Shown in pieces: positions 1 to 10,151 of a stretch of 64,000 nt of DNA. The stretch's first letter is position 1. Each line of letters begins with the position of its first letter. The notes beneath the pieces are model-generated. The model saw only the letters and a list, made by a program, of their open reading frames with translations. It was not told the DNA's origin and ran no database searches. The position numbers and the translations under genes were made by a program. This stretch comes from Candidatus Woesearchaeota archaeon (GTDB lineage Archaea; Nanobdellota; Nanobdellia; Woesearchaeales; GCA-2686295): positions 148,389 to 212,388 of the forward strand of contig JABMPT010000001.1 in the NCBI GenBank assembly GCA_013202845.1. The letters are read 5' to 3'.

Positions 1-3000
1 CCGCTAGATCCGCCGCCGCCAGTGCTTGCATTTGTTTCAGGTCCTACAATTACTACAACTTCAGTAGCAGTATACATGTTGGGTGTTCCAAAAGCAAATT
101 CATACCAAACTTCATGTGGAGAGAAGAAGAGTTCTAACCACGTGTTCTCATCTGCTTCGTGTTTGTAAGCGGTTCCGAATTCAGATAATCCATAGTAATA
201 ATCTGCACCTGCGTCATCATCTGCCTCACCATCCCATGAGGCTGGTCTTGCAATGTTTATCTCGTCATCTGTAGTGTCGTAAGTTAACATAACTTCGAAA
301 GTATCACCAGCGTTAACTGCCCAATCACCTGTTTCTGTGAATTGGATGTATGGAGGCACGGGTGAACCTAAAGACCCATCAATATCTGGTAATGTTATTG
401 TTGCTCCGTTGGTATAAAGCTCATATCTTGTGTTATGAGATAATATGATCTGGTCATCTGCAGTTATGTTAAGATAGACACCTGTGTTTGCAATCTCGCT
501 ACGTCCAAAATATGTGTAAGTAGATCCTGTTCCAATGTCCCTCAAGCTTGCTTCATTATCGCTCAAGTCTGATCCCATGAATTCAAAGATTCTTGATACA
601 GGTCCTAAATCCACAGACATTTCCATCAGGATGAAAATACTGTCTTTTTGTATTGGAGTTCCTGCCGAGAATAATCCAAAGTCATGTCCCCAGGTCATAT
701 TTGCTCCAGTATTTTCGTCATACATGTAAGGTGAGAATATATACTCAACACCTTCTACATTTGTAAAGCTTAACTCTAGGTCATTTCCAGAACTCTGCAA
801 TTCTACATATGACCTTTCATTAGCAGTGAACTCTGGCTCCATATCTGCGAACTTCAACTGCCAGCCGAACAATGGATTTGTGAATGTGTCTCCTAGTGCT
901 AGCCAGTCATAGTCTTCTCCAGTATCCTCGTTTGCTATTTGTGTTGGGTCTACTCTGAACATTATTACTTCAATAGCACTGTCGTTTCCAGTCATATAGG
1001 CTTCAACACCGTCAAGGTCTTCGTCATCAACTTGAACATCCATCCAAGTGTTGAAAGTGCTTCCTAGATTTAGCTCTCTAATGCCATAATATATTTTAGC
1101 TGAGGCTGTTACTCCACCAACATTGGATATGAAAATATCTTCTACAAATATCTGTAATCCTCCAATAGTATAAATATTTCCTAGATTTACACTTTCAGTA
1201 TCTCCATTTATCCTTAGGATTATAGACATTGTGTCTTGGTTAGCTCCTAATATGCTAATATCATATTCTTCTCCTTCATATTCTACAATTGTTCCTTGAC
1301 CCATTTCAAATACTAGATAACCAGAGTTTTCAAGTAACACAATTTCTTCTCCGTCAAAGATGTTTTCTATAAGGTAATCTTTTCCAAACATCTTTAGTTC
1401 CTCTAAGTCATCTAAGTTTTCCCAATCAGCTGGCTCATTAAAAAATAGTTCGTAAGTCCAAATATAGTCATAAGCCGCATCCAAATCCAAGTACACCACT
1501 GGTGCATCATAAACGTCGTTATCTACAAGATTGTATCTTATATTCTGACCGCCTGCTAAGCTTACATATTGCTGATATGGATAAACAGTGCCATCATCAT
1601 CCCAAATTGCATGGTCATCCAATGCTTCTAAAAATTCCTCTTCGCTATAATCACCAGATGCTGTTCCAAGAGGTTCTCCCCAGTACATGCTGAACTCTAC
1701 ACCTTCAGATTCTACTACAGGTAGTAGGCAAGCTCCATTTACACATCCGTTTGGACACTCCAGTTGTGTTATTTCCATGTCATCACCGTCACAGAAGCAT
1801 TCGCTTACCAAGTCAGGACCTTCTCCTCCTTCTGAGTATATGCAAGTATCTGATGTGCCACTTCCTCCTCCTCCTTGAGTTTCTTCACAATATCCTGCAG
1901 TGTAGATGTTTATTCCTCCATCTGAATCTGTGCATTCTTCTACTGGTGCACTTCCGCTTACACATGCTCCACCTTCACAACCTTCTGGACATGCGTAATG
2001 TTCCTTCTGGACGTAGTTTTCGTTGCAGTAATACTCTCTTACAAATGGTCCTGATGGTTGGGAATCTGTTTGACAGTTAATACAACAAGTGTCTTCATAG
2101 TATCTGTCATATCTTACTACTTTGATAGAATGAGGCACGCCTTCTTCATCACCTGATTCCTGTTCTGGGTAATCAACATCTAATCTTACGTAGCTTGGAT
2201 TGTAGTACTCTAATCCATTGTCGTGGTCATCACATTCAATATCTTCCTCTTGTGCTATTGTGACATATCTCCTTGTAAACTCTGTTATCTCATCAAAGTT
2301 GTTATCAACCGCTCTGGCTTCTATGAATACTTCGTAGTCGGCTGTTTCCATGTCGTGAGGAATCGCTAAGTTGAATTGTTCTTCTGGGCTGCCTACATAC
2401 CCTGCTTGTATGCTGTCAATCACTTGTATTTGAGCGATATCGTCCAAAGTAACTTGAACTGTTACATTATACAATGTGTAGTTAAGATTGTTTTTAATAC
2501 TCACATCACTATTCAGGTATGCAGTCATGTTTGGATTGTTTTCATCAACTCTTATGAGACTGGGTTGTACATATGCATAGTTGAATTCTAATGCAGAACA
2601 ATCTTGTGGACAGGAATAATAACCTTCTCCATCTTCACACATTCTGTTTCCGCAGAATGCTGGTTCTGGAGGTAGTGTTGATTCACAAGCCATTACATCA
2701 GCTTCTAAATTACAAACTTCGTACTCTCCACAATTATCTATTAAATCCAATGTTAAATCATAATCGCAGAAAACTAAATCATTATTCACACAGTCATACT
2801 CCCCAGGAGTGCATCCTGAAATGTTTATGTGGAAGCTTTGGATCATCCATTTGTTGCAATCTTCAGGATTTCCTGGTGATGAGCAGCCGCATTTCCATTC
2901 TCCATTATGTTGTTTACATGAGTAAGCTACAACGTAATGCTCTCCTTCACCAAACTCTAAGAATTGACCAGCTTCTACTTCTTCCATTAGCCCAGCGTAA

Positions 3001-3437
3001 TTCTCAATCCAATTGCTATCGCCAATTGTATCTTGATCAAATCTAAAATCATCCCATCCTTCTTCTCCATCCTCTTGAAGGTATATGTATGCATATTTGT
3101 AAACGACTCCGCCTGGATGATTTACTTCTATTGCTAGATCTAAAGGTAGGTCGAGGTTGCTTGGATTTATCTCAATTTGTTCAGGTAGGAATGTGAATAT
3201 CATGGCGTCATTATTGAATATGTCCCATGGTGGTGCATATTGTGGATCGATATCATCTCCTGGGAAAAATGCTAGTCCCCCAATGTTTCCAGACCCCACT
3301 TCTCCGATCATTGGTGGTTCTGGAGGCAGATTTGGAGTTCTACCAGCAAAAATTAACCAGCCGAAGCCGACAACGATGATAACACACAAGAAAACCAATA
3401 AACCCATATAATGCGGATGTTCTTCTTTAATAGCCAT
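1..3437 (-). CDS. S-layer-like secreted/cell-surface protein, C-terminus truncated by window edge
   Basis: Continuous open frame on minus strand from ATG at 3437 (MAIKEEHPHYMGLLVFLCVIIVVGFGWLIFAGRTP...) with SD-like GAGGTG upstream, reading through to the window edge (...ETNASTGGGGSSG). N-terminal TM/signal segment, Cys-rich mid-section, beta-rich C-terminal part resembling DPANN S-layer-like proteins. Missed by the ORF track because it has no stop in the window. Confidence 0.8.
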   Translation of the reverse strand, partial: MAIKEEHPHYMGLLVFLCVIIVVGFGWLIFAGRTPNLPPEPPMIGEVGSGNIGGLAFFPGDDIDPQYAPPWDIFNNDAMIFTFLPEQIEINPSNLDLPLDLAIEVNHPGGVVYKYAYIYLQEDGEEGWDDFRFDQDTIGDSNWIENYAGLMEEVEAGQFLEFGEGEHYVVAYSCKQHNGEWKCGCSSPGNPEDCNKWMIQSFHINISGCTPGEYDCVNNDLVFCDYDLTLDLIDNCGEYEVCNLEADVMACESTLPPEPAFCGNRMCEDGEGYYSCPQDCSALEFNYAYVQPSLIRVDENNPNMTAYLNSDVSIKNNLNYTLYNVTVQVTLDDIAQIQVIDSIQAGYVGSPEEQFNLAIPHDMETADYEVFIEARAVDNNFDEITEFTRRYVTIAQEEDIECDDHDNGLEYYNPSYVRLDVDYPEQESGDEEGVPHSIKVVRYDRYYEDTCCINCQTDSQPSGPFVREYYCNENYVQKEHYACPEGCEGGACVSGSAPVEECTDSDGGINIYTAGYCEETQGGGGSGTSDTCIYSEGGEGPDLVSECFCDGDDMEITQLECPNGCVNGACLLPVVESEGVEFSMYWGEPLGTASGDYSEEEFLEALDDHAIWDDDGTVYPYQQYVSLAGGQNIRYNLVDNDVYDAPVVYLDLDAAYDYIWTYELFFNEPADWENLDDLEELKMFGKDYLIENIFDGEEIVLLENSGYLVFEMGQGTIVEYEGEEYDISILGANQDTMSIILRINGDTESVNLGNIYTIGGLQIFVEDIFISNVGGVTASAKIYYGIRELNLGSTFNTWMDVQVDDEDLDGVEAYMTGNDSAIEVIMFRVDPTQIANEDTGEDYDWLALGDTFTNPLFGWQLKFADMEPEFTANERSYVELQSSGNDLELSFTNVEGVEYIFSPYMYDENTGANMTWGHDFGLFSAGTPIQKDSIFILMEMSVDLGPVSRIFEFMGSDLSDNEASLRDIGTGSTYTYFGRSEIANTGVYLNITADDQIILSHNTRYELYTNGATITLPDIDGSLGSPVPPYIQFTETGDWAVNAGDTFEVMLTYDTTDDEINIARPASWDGEADDDAGADYYYGLSEFGTAYKHEADENTWLELFFSPHEVWYEFAFGTPNMYTATEVVVIVGPETNASTGGGGSS

Positions 3438-3555
3438 GGATATGCACCTCATAAAAGTATAATTATATTATTATAAGGTCTTTTAGGGTATTTACTATAA
3501 AAATATTTCCCTGTTTTAGAAATATTTATATATTTCATAATAAAAATCTATAACT

Positions 3556-6081
3556 ATGAGAAAATACTGGTTTTTCCTATTACTAATAGTTTTTCTTTTA
3601 GCTTCTTGTGTCAGGGTTCCTCCGTTTCCAGAGGCGCCTGTTGGGCAGGCAAATGAGTATATCACTGAAGGAGTAGTTATGAGTCCGAGTTCCATAACAA
3701 GTGATTATCTTGGCTCGATTAGTTTCTCAGTTCAGTTGGATAGTGATGTGTGGGCTGTTTATAGATCTATATACATAAATGTTCAAGACTCTGGCGCTTC
3801 TGTAAGTAATGATTTTCCGCAGCAAACTAATGATTGGACAGTGATTGCTAGTGGCTTTGATAATGTTGCAGGTACAATCTCTCAAGAACAATTGAGGATT
3901 GCAGCTAATGATTTAACGCTGGGTACTTATAGGGTTATAGTGATGGCTTACAAACTCGTCGGTAACTATTGGGATGCGAACACAGTCTACTATTTTCAGG
4001 CATTACTTGAAGTTACTGGATTAGCTTCTGAATGTGAAGATGGTTATTCTGTATGTGATGATGAGGATGTAGTTTACAGGATTTATTGTGATAGTGGTTC
4101 ATTAGCATCAGAACAATGTGGTTGGTTCTGTTATGATGGTATATGTATAGATGCTCCTGGTGGAGCTCCTACTTGTGATGATGATGATGACTGTCAATCA
4201 GGTTATGAATGTTCTGATGGTATATGTGTTCCTGAGGAAGTTGAGACTGTTCTTATCACTGATGAACAAAATCCCTCTAACATGGTTTTTACTAGTGGAG
4301 ACACTGCTTGTCAGTCTGTTGATAAAGATTGCACCTTGCTTGAGGTTAGTTGTCACAATCTGGCTGGTGGAGATCCTACTTGGCAAGTAAGTAGTGTTAA
4401 TCATTGTTCAGACACTTCCTTTAGCACTTTGTGTGTTTACAGAGCTGTTTGTGTAGGAGGTTCTGTACCTGAGTATTGCGATGATGGTCTTGACAATGAT
4501 GGTGATGGAGACATTGATTATAGTGACTCTGAATGCACCTGTCCTGCTGACAGTAATCAATATATTGATTCTTGTTATGAATGCACTGTGAGTATGACCA
4601 CAGCTAATGCAGATGAATCTATAGATTTTACTTTGACTAGAGTAGGAGGTACTGATTTGCCACAGCCAGATAATCCTCCTAACGCTGCTTTCTATAAGAA
4701 TAGTGATCCGCCTTCAACAGCTTCTACTCATTTCACTAGTGGTCCTTGGACTACTTCTGCCAGTTATTCAGCCATTGGTACATACACTGCTGACTTTAAG
4801 GATAATGGTGCTTATGATGTTCTTGCTACCTGTCCAACCATAACTGTAGGTTCGACTGAAGATTGCACAACTGAAGGAGATGAAGATGGTGATGGAGCTG
4901 CTGATTGTGCAGACCCTGACTGTGCTGGTCAACCTGGACCTTCGGAGTCCCAGTGTTGTCAGGTTATAGGTGATTGTTCTGACTATTGGATAATTGGATA
5001 TGAATGTTATTTTGGGATTGAACCTTACACCTGCGATGTCGATGTAAATAAGTGCAGATATTATAGTGACCTAGATGAAAATAAAGTATGTGGACTTTCA
5101 GAATGTACTGAGAATGGTTGGGATAACTCTGCTTGTTCTGATGAAGTTTGCGATGATGGTAGTGATAATAATGGTGATGGAGCTGCTGATTGTGCAGATT
5201 CTGAATGTTATGGTGAATTAGGACCTAATGGTGTTCCTTGCTGTCAAGATGTTCAAACGGATTGTCCTAATCCTTTTGTTAATGGAGATACTTGTTCTTC
5301 TCATGTTGAGGGTTGTGATGCTCATGAATGCTTGTATGTGGATGATGATTCTAGTAAAGAGTGTGATGCTTCTGTTTGTGAAGTTGATGGTTGGAATAAT
5401 CAACCCTGTTGTCAACCAATAGATTGTAGTAATAGATGTGGAGGTGATGATGATTGTGGTGGAACATGTGATAACTATTGTTTAGAACAACCTTATTTAG
5501 GTCTTGGTGTGACGCAGTGCTCACCTTATGATGATGTGACCTGTGTTCAATGCACAAGTGATGGTCATTGCAGTTATGGCATATGTGATACTAGACCTGG
5601 AATGAATCAATATAGTTGTGTTGACCTAGAATGTATAAACGATGATCAATGTGTCGATGGTGTGTGTGATACTGACACCAATACTTGCGTTGGTTGTTTA
5701 TCAATTAATGATTGCTCTAATCTACAAATATGCACTGATAATGTGTGCGAAGATGTGGAGTGTACAAGTAATGCTCATTGCTCTGATCCTAATCCTGTTT
5801 GTGATCCTACAACTAATATTTGTGTTGAGTGTGTCTTGAATAATCAATGTCCTCCATCTACTCCTGTTTGTACTGGAGGAAATACTTGTGTTGAGTGTGA
5901 GTCTGATGCTGATTGTAGTAGTTCAAATCCTTATTGTTCAGCTTTTGAATGTGTTGCATGCACTAGTAATGTTCAATGTGAAGGTCATGATGGGGATGAC
6001 ATCTGTGGATGTTATAATGGCGACCCTCCACCGTATTGTTGTTTACCTGATGTTCACTGTATTGAATGTAGTCCTATGTAA
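3556..6081 (+). CDS. Secreted Cys-rich protein with Asp-rich DGDG calcium-binding-like repeats
   Basis: ORF 841 aa; signal/lipobox-like N-terminus (LLASC); repeats DDGLDNDGDGDIDYSDSEC, EGDEDGDGAADCADPDC, DDGSDNNGDGAADCADSEC; many Cys repeats of NxCVECxSDADC type. Confidence 0.85.
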   Translation: MRKYWFFLLLIVFLLASCVRVPPFPEAPVGQANEYITEGVVMSPSSITSDYLGSISFSVQLDSDVWAVYRSIYINVQDSGASVSNDFPQQTNDWTVIASGFDNVAGTISQEQLRIAANDLTLGTYRVIVMAYKLVGNYWDANTVYYFQALLEVTGLASECEDGYSVCDDEDVVYRIYCDSGSLASEQCGWFCYDGICIDAPGGAPTCDDDDDCQSGYECSDGICVPEEVETVLITDEQNPSNMVFTSGDTACQSVDKDCTLLEVSCHNLAGGDPTWQVSSVNHCSDTSFSTLCVYRAVCVGGSVPEYCDDGLDNDGDGDIDYSDSECTCPADSNQYIDSCYECTVSMTTANADESIDFTLTRVGGTDLPQPDNPPNAAFYKNSDPPSTASTHFTSGPWTTSASYSAIGTYTADFKDNGAYDVLATCPTITVGSTEDCTTEGDEDGDGAADCADPDCAGQPGPSESQCCQVIGDCSDYWIIGYECYFGIEPYTCDVDVNKCRYYSDLDENKVCGLSECTENGWDNSACSDEVCDDGSDNNGDGAADCADSECYGELGPNGVPCCQDVQTDCPNPFVNGDTCSSHVEGCDAHECLYVDDDSSKECDASVCEVDGWNNQPCCQPIDCSNRCGGDDDCGGTCDNYCLEQPYLGLGVTQCSPYDDVTCVQCTSDGHCSYGICDTRPGMNQYSCVDLECINDDQCVDGVCDTDTNTCVGCLSINDCSNLQICTDNVCEDVECTSNAHCSDPNPVCDPTTNICVECVLNNQCPPSTPVCTGGNTCVECESDADCSSSNPYCSAFECVACTSNVQCEGHDGDDICGCYNGDPPPYCCLPDVHCIECSPM

Positions 6082-6229
6082 ACTGGCGAACTAAAAAGGT
6101 GCTCTCTCATCCGTGTGAAGAACAAAGCGCAGAAGGTTCTTATCTGATTGATTGTACTTACTCTATGTTTATACTAGCTTAACTTTCTTTTCAACAAACT
6201 TTAAATAATAAGACATCAAATAATTCTCT

Positions 6230-7243
6230 ATGGTTGTTGAGAAGATATTCAAAGCGAGCTGGATTGAAAAAAGACCGATTTATTCTTTCTACTTAGGTGT
6301 TTTCTTTACTTTGGTTGCTTTTCTCACTTCTTTATTGCTTTTCAGGTCTGCTAGTGTGTCTCATATGATTGGCATTTCAACCATCTTATTCACTCTCGTA
6401 TTAACTCTGCCTGGTATTGGAAGATTATTTGATATTGAGGAAAGGATTGAGGTAAAGGAGAACTGGAGTTTTTTCAAAGAGCATGAAGAGATTTTTGACT
6501 TTTTCATTTATTATTTTTTAGGTGTTTTCCTGACTTTCTTTATCATTGCTTTGTTCCTGCCAGGAATGGTTTTTTCACAGCAGACCTTGTTTGGAACAGC
6601 ACCTGCTCAAGGAGAGATCATAAAAGCTACTGATTTACCGGATGAGATGCTTCCAAAACCGCCAGTTCCAGATTTGAATGTGCAAGAACAAGGTTTTAAG
6701 TTGTTAAACAGTCAGGTTTGGTCTATTTTCTTCAATAATTTCTATATTATACTATTATGTTTCATACTTTCTATATTATATGGTAGTGGAGCTTTATTCC
6801 TTATAGTATTGAATGCTTCTATTTGGGCTTCAAGGCTTGCAGAAGTTGTAAAAATGAAGATTCCTGGCTCTATAATCCATTCAACGCCTTACATTGCTTG
6901 CAATCTAGGTGTCATGGCTTTCCATATGATTCCAGAAGTCGGATCCTATATACTTGCTGCTATTGGCGGAGGTGTTTTGTCAAAAGCATTCACAAAAGAA
7001 GAGTTTTTATCAAAGAATTTCTTGAAAGTGTTTAAAGACTCAGTTATTCTTACTGTTTCTTCAATAATATTGGTTTTTCTAGCAGCGATTATAGAAGTTC
7101 ATGGTTCTGCCAGACTATTCAGGTTAGATGCTTGCCAGCAGACAAGAGCATTGATTATCTTGTTTGCATTCATAATCCTGGCATTCATAATTGCTTTTGA
7201 AATGTACAGAAAAAAACATCATCACAGACATCACAAAAATTAG
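6230..7243 (+). CDS. SpoIIM (stage II sporulation protein M)/DUF95-like integral membrane protein
   Basis: ORF 337 aa, several TM segments, N-terminal ...SWIEKRPIYSFYLGVFFTLVAF... and IPGSIIHSTPYIACNLGVMAFHMIPEVGSYILAAIGGGVLSKAF typical of the family. Confidence 0.65.
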   Translation: MVVEKIFKASWIEKRPIYSFYLGVFFTLVAFLTSLLLFRSASVSHMIGISTILFTLVLTLPGIGRLFDIEERIEVKENWSFFKEHEEIFDFFIYYFLGVFLTFFIIALFLPGMVFSQQTLFGTAPAQGEIIKATDLPDEMLPKPPVPDLNVQEQGFKLLNSQVWSIFFNNFYIILLCFILSILYGSGALFLIVLNASIWASRLAEVVKMKIPGSIIHSTPYIACNLGVMAFHMIPEVGSYILAAIGGGVLSKAFTKEEFLSKNFLKVFKDSVILTVSSIILVFLAAIIEVHGSARLFRLDACQQTRALIILFAFIILAFIIAFEMYRKKHHHRHHKN

Positions 7244-7758
7244 AATAATTTATTTATTAGTTCTGTTGAATAACCGTTTTTCATAAGCTCTAGTTTTATA
7301 TCTTCATCCATGAAACCCTGCAATCTGCATCCATTCACATAATTTCTTAATGGTTCTAAATCATCGTCTTGTGGTTTTGTCTCTTCAGCTTTAGGCTCTT
7401 CAACTACAGGTTGGCTTTTGCTTTTTTGCAATAATAGAAATCCTATCACTCCTAATAGTACAATAACTAAGAATAGTAAGGTATAAGTTCCTCTACGACT
7501 TGGTGCAGGGCATTCAACTTTTGGACATTCCTGTTTTTCTTCAGGTTCTTCTACAACCTCTTCTTCCTCATCATCTCCCGCGTCTCCAAAGTTTGGTGGT
7601 GGTGGTGGAGGTGGTGGAGCACTGCTAACTGAGTCATTTTCATCTCCATTTGGGTCTACATCTCCAAATATTGGTGGTGGAGGCGGTGGTGGAGGCGGTT
7701 GTGCGACCACTAAGCCGATAATCAGTATGGATATTATAATAGGAATTATGAATCTCAT
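7240..7758 (-). CDS. Membrane-anchored protein with two polyproline tracts
   Basis: ORF track gives 7806 start; internal ATG at 7758 yields MRFIIPIIISILIIGLVVAQPPPPPPPPP signal peptide. TM helix TYTLLFLVIVLLGVIGFLLL; acidic linker. Confidence 0.6.
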   Translation of the reverse strand: MRFIIPIIISILIIGLVVAQPPPPPPPPPIFGDVDPNGDENDSVSSAPPPPPPPPNFGDAGDDEEEEVVEEPEEKQECPKVECPAPSRRGTYTLLFLVIVLLGVIGFLLLQKSKSQPVVEEPKAEETKPQDDDLEPLRNYVNGCRLQGFMDEDIKLELMKNGYSTELINKLF

Positions 7759-7796
7759 CTTATTATTTCTAAGAATTAATTTATTTAAATGTTTCT

Positions 7797-8312
7797 TTAT
7801 ATCCATAAAGGTGGTTTCTCACCGAACTTTGTTCCAAAAGCATGAGTCCATGTATCAACAGGTATCCATCCTTTCTCAGTTCTTACTTCTATGTATTGGT
7901 GTATATTTATGCAAAGAGTTATGTGTTTAAGTCTAATATCCTCTTCTGTAAACATACCGCTCTTGATAAGGAAAATCCTCATCAAATGGTTCTGCCGACA
8001 GCAGTGAAGAAAACCTTTTTTTCTCCAGATGTAATCCAATGGTTTCCACAGGAGATATAGTTTGCTATAGGTTTTTACCTTCTCACCCTTATATTTGCTT
8101 GTAAGAAAAGCAAAAGTATTTTTCAGAAAATCATGCTTTGTTTTAGATTTCTTCTTTATCCTGTTTATCTCTTCCTGCATTGACATAGGTATTCTGTCAG
8201 GTATTGGACTTCTCCAAAAATGCAGGTTTGGAATGAATATTCTTGATAAAAAGGATATTATGAATATATATAATGCTATTAATATAATGATTATTTTGAT
8301 TATTGACAACAT
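7797..8312 (-). CDS. Transglutaminase-like/conserved membrane-anchored protein
   Basis: ORF 171 aa; N-terminal TM; C-terminal HCCRQNHLMRIFLIKSG...INIHQYIEVRTEKGWIPVDTWTHAFGTKFGEKP resembles a transglutaminase-like Cys-His-Asp core. Confidence 0.45.
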   Translation of the reverse strand: MLSIIKIIIILIALYIFIISFLSRIFIPNLHFWRSPIPDRIPMSMQEEINRIKKKSKTKHDFLKNTFAFLTSKYKGEKVKTYSKLYLLWKPLDYIWRKKGFLHCCRQNHLMRIFLIKSGMFTEEDIRLKHITLCINIHQYIEVRTEKGWIPVDTWTHAFGTKFGEKPPLWI

Positions 8313-8390
8313 ATTATTGCTTTCCTATATATTCATATTAAAATATTACTATTATAAAATTTTATAAATCGCTTATTATTCTTCCAGAAT

Positions 8391-10151
8391 ATGGCGACGA
8401 GAAGCCCCATAGTCTCAGTATTAGGACATGTAGACCACGGAAAATCATCAATATTGGATTCTATTAGAGGCAGTAATATAGTTGCAGGAGAAGCAGGTGC
8501 AATTACACAGGCAATAGGCGCTTCTATTATACCACTTGATGTTGTAAAGAAGAAATGCGGTGAGTTGCTTGAGAGTTTGAATATGAAATTCACGATTCCA
8601 GGACTTCTTTTTATTGACACTCCAGGACACGCTGCTTTCACAACTCTTAGGAAGAGGGGCGGTAGTCTTGCAGATATTGCTATAGTCGTGGTTGATATCA
8701 AGGAAGGTTTCAAGCCGCAGACAATTGAGGCAATTGAAGTGCTTAAGAGTTACAAAACTCCATTTATCATAGCAGCCAACAAGCTTGACTTAGTTCCTGG
8801 TTATAACAAGTTCTATGATTCTCTTCTTCAGGATATAAAGGCACAGCAGCCAAATGTACAGCAGGAGATTGATAAGAAACTATATGAGTTAGTAGGACAG
8901 CTTCACGACAGGTTTGAATTGGTGGCAGAGAGATTTGACAGAGTAAGCAGCTACACCGAGCAAATAGCGATAATACCTTGCTCTGCAAAAGAACAGATGG
9001 GATTGCAGGAATTATTAATGGTCATAACTGGTTTAGCCCAGAAGTTTCTGGAAGAAAGCCTGAAAATAGATGTTTCTGGAACTGCAAAAGGCACGATTCT
9101 AGAAGTGAAAGAGGAAAAAGGCTTTGGAAAAACAGTTGATGTGATAATCTATGACGGAACATTGTCTGTGAATGATACAATAGTAATCGGATCGCTTGAC
9201 AAGCCAATCGTTACAAAAGTAAGAGCATTGTTGGAGCCGGATCCACTAGCTGAGATGCGAGACAAGAAGAGCAAGTTCCGCTCTGTGAAAAGTGTTAATG
9301 CAGCGATAGGTGTGAAGATATCAGCACCTGAGTTGGAAAATGTTTTAGCCGGAATGCCAGTACGCTCTTGTTTACCAGCAGAAGCAGAGAAAGTAAAAGA
9401 ATCCTTGATGTCAGAAATAGAAGAAGTCATGATTGAAACTGATGATGATGGAATAATAATAAAGGCAGACACAATCGGCAGTTTGGAAGCCATGATAAAG
9501 ATACTAAGAGATAATAAAATACCTATAAGAAAAGCTTCTATTGGAAACATAACCAAGAAGGATTATACAGATGCAGAAACAAACTACGAAAAAGATCCTT
9601 TGCTGGCTGTGATTCTGGGTTTCAATGTTGTTGATGAAATAAATACTTCAGAAGGAAATGTCAAGATATTAACAAATGATGTCATATACAGATTAGTTCA
9701 AGATTTTGAGCAATGGCAGGAAGAAACAAAGAAATCAGAAGAAGCAAAGAAACTAGATCATTTAGTAAGGCCTTGTAAGCTTGAGGTGTTGCAGAACTGC
9801 ATCTTTAGGCAGAGTAATCCATGTATAATGGGTGTTGAAGTATTGGTCGGTGTTGTGAAAACAGGGACCCCTCTGATGAGTGCAAAGAGAAGATTGTCAG
9901 AAGTTAAATCAATGCAGATAGAAGGAGACAATGTCCAAAAAGCAGAGAAAGGAAAGCAAGTCGCAATTTCAGTCCCAAACATAATGGCAGAGAGGCATGT
10001 TAATGAACATGACATATTATATTCTGACATTCCTGAAGATGATTTCAGAAAGATAAAGAAATTAACAACCTTCCTGACAAAGGATGAGATAACAGTTCTA
10101 AAAGAGATCGCAGAAATGCACAGAAAGGATAATCCTGTATGGGGAGTTTAA
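8391..10151 (+). CDS. infB: Translation initiation factor IF-2 (aIF5B)
   Basis: 586 aa; G1 GHVDHGKSS, DTPGHAAF, NKLD; full-length archaeal IF5B architecture, no intein. Confidence 0.95.
   Translation: MATRSPIVSVLGHVDHGKSSILDSIRGSNIVAGEAGAITQAIGASIIPLDVVKKKCGELLESLNMKFTIPGLLFIDTPGHAAFTTLRKRGGSLADIAIVVVDIKEGFKPQTIEAIEVLKSYKTPFIIAANKLDLVPGYNKFYDSLLQDIKAQQPNVQQEIDKKLYELVGQLHDRFELVAERFDRVSSYTEQIAIIPCSAKEQMGLQELLMVITGLAQKFLEESLKIDVSGTAKGTILEVKEEKGFGKTVDVIIYDGTLSVNDTIVIGSLDKPIVTKVRALLEPDPLAEMRDKKSKFRSVKSVNAAIGVKISAPELENVLAGMPVRSCLPAEAEKVKESLMSEIEEVMIETDDDGIIIKADTIGSLEAMIKILRDNKIPIRKASIGNITKKDYTDAETNYEKDPLLAVILGFNVVDEINTSEGNVKILTNDVIYRLVQDFEQWQEETKKSEEAKKLDHLVRPCKLEVLQNCIFRQSNPCIMGVEVLVGVVKTGTPLMSAKRRLSEVKSMQIEGDNVQKAEKGKQVAISVPNIMAERHVNEHDILYSDIPEDDFRKIKKLTTFLTKDEITVLKEIAEMHRKDNPVWGV

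Noticed and set aside
83-3411. Multiple + strand ORFs (83-274, 535-729, 1502-2080, 2591-3046, 3157-3411)
   Set aside because: Antisense shadow ORFs of the long minus-strand S-layer-like gene; low-complexity Leu/His/Cys-rich translations.
4151-6094. Several overlapping + and - ORFs within the Cys-rich protein (e.g. 4151-4390, 5351-5557, 5888-6094)
   Set aside because: Alternate-frame readings of GAT/TGT-rich repeats; no independent start signals.
9149-9556. Minus-strand 135-aa ORF inside infB
   Set aside because: Ser/Ile-rich antisense artefact within a confidently identified gene.
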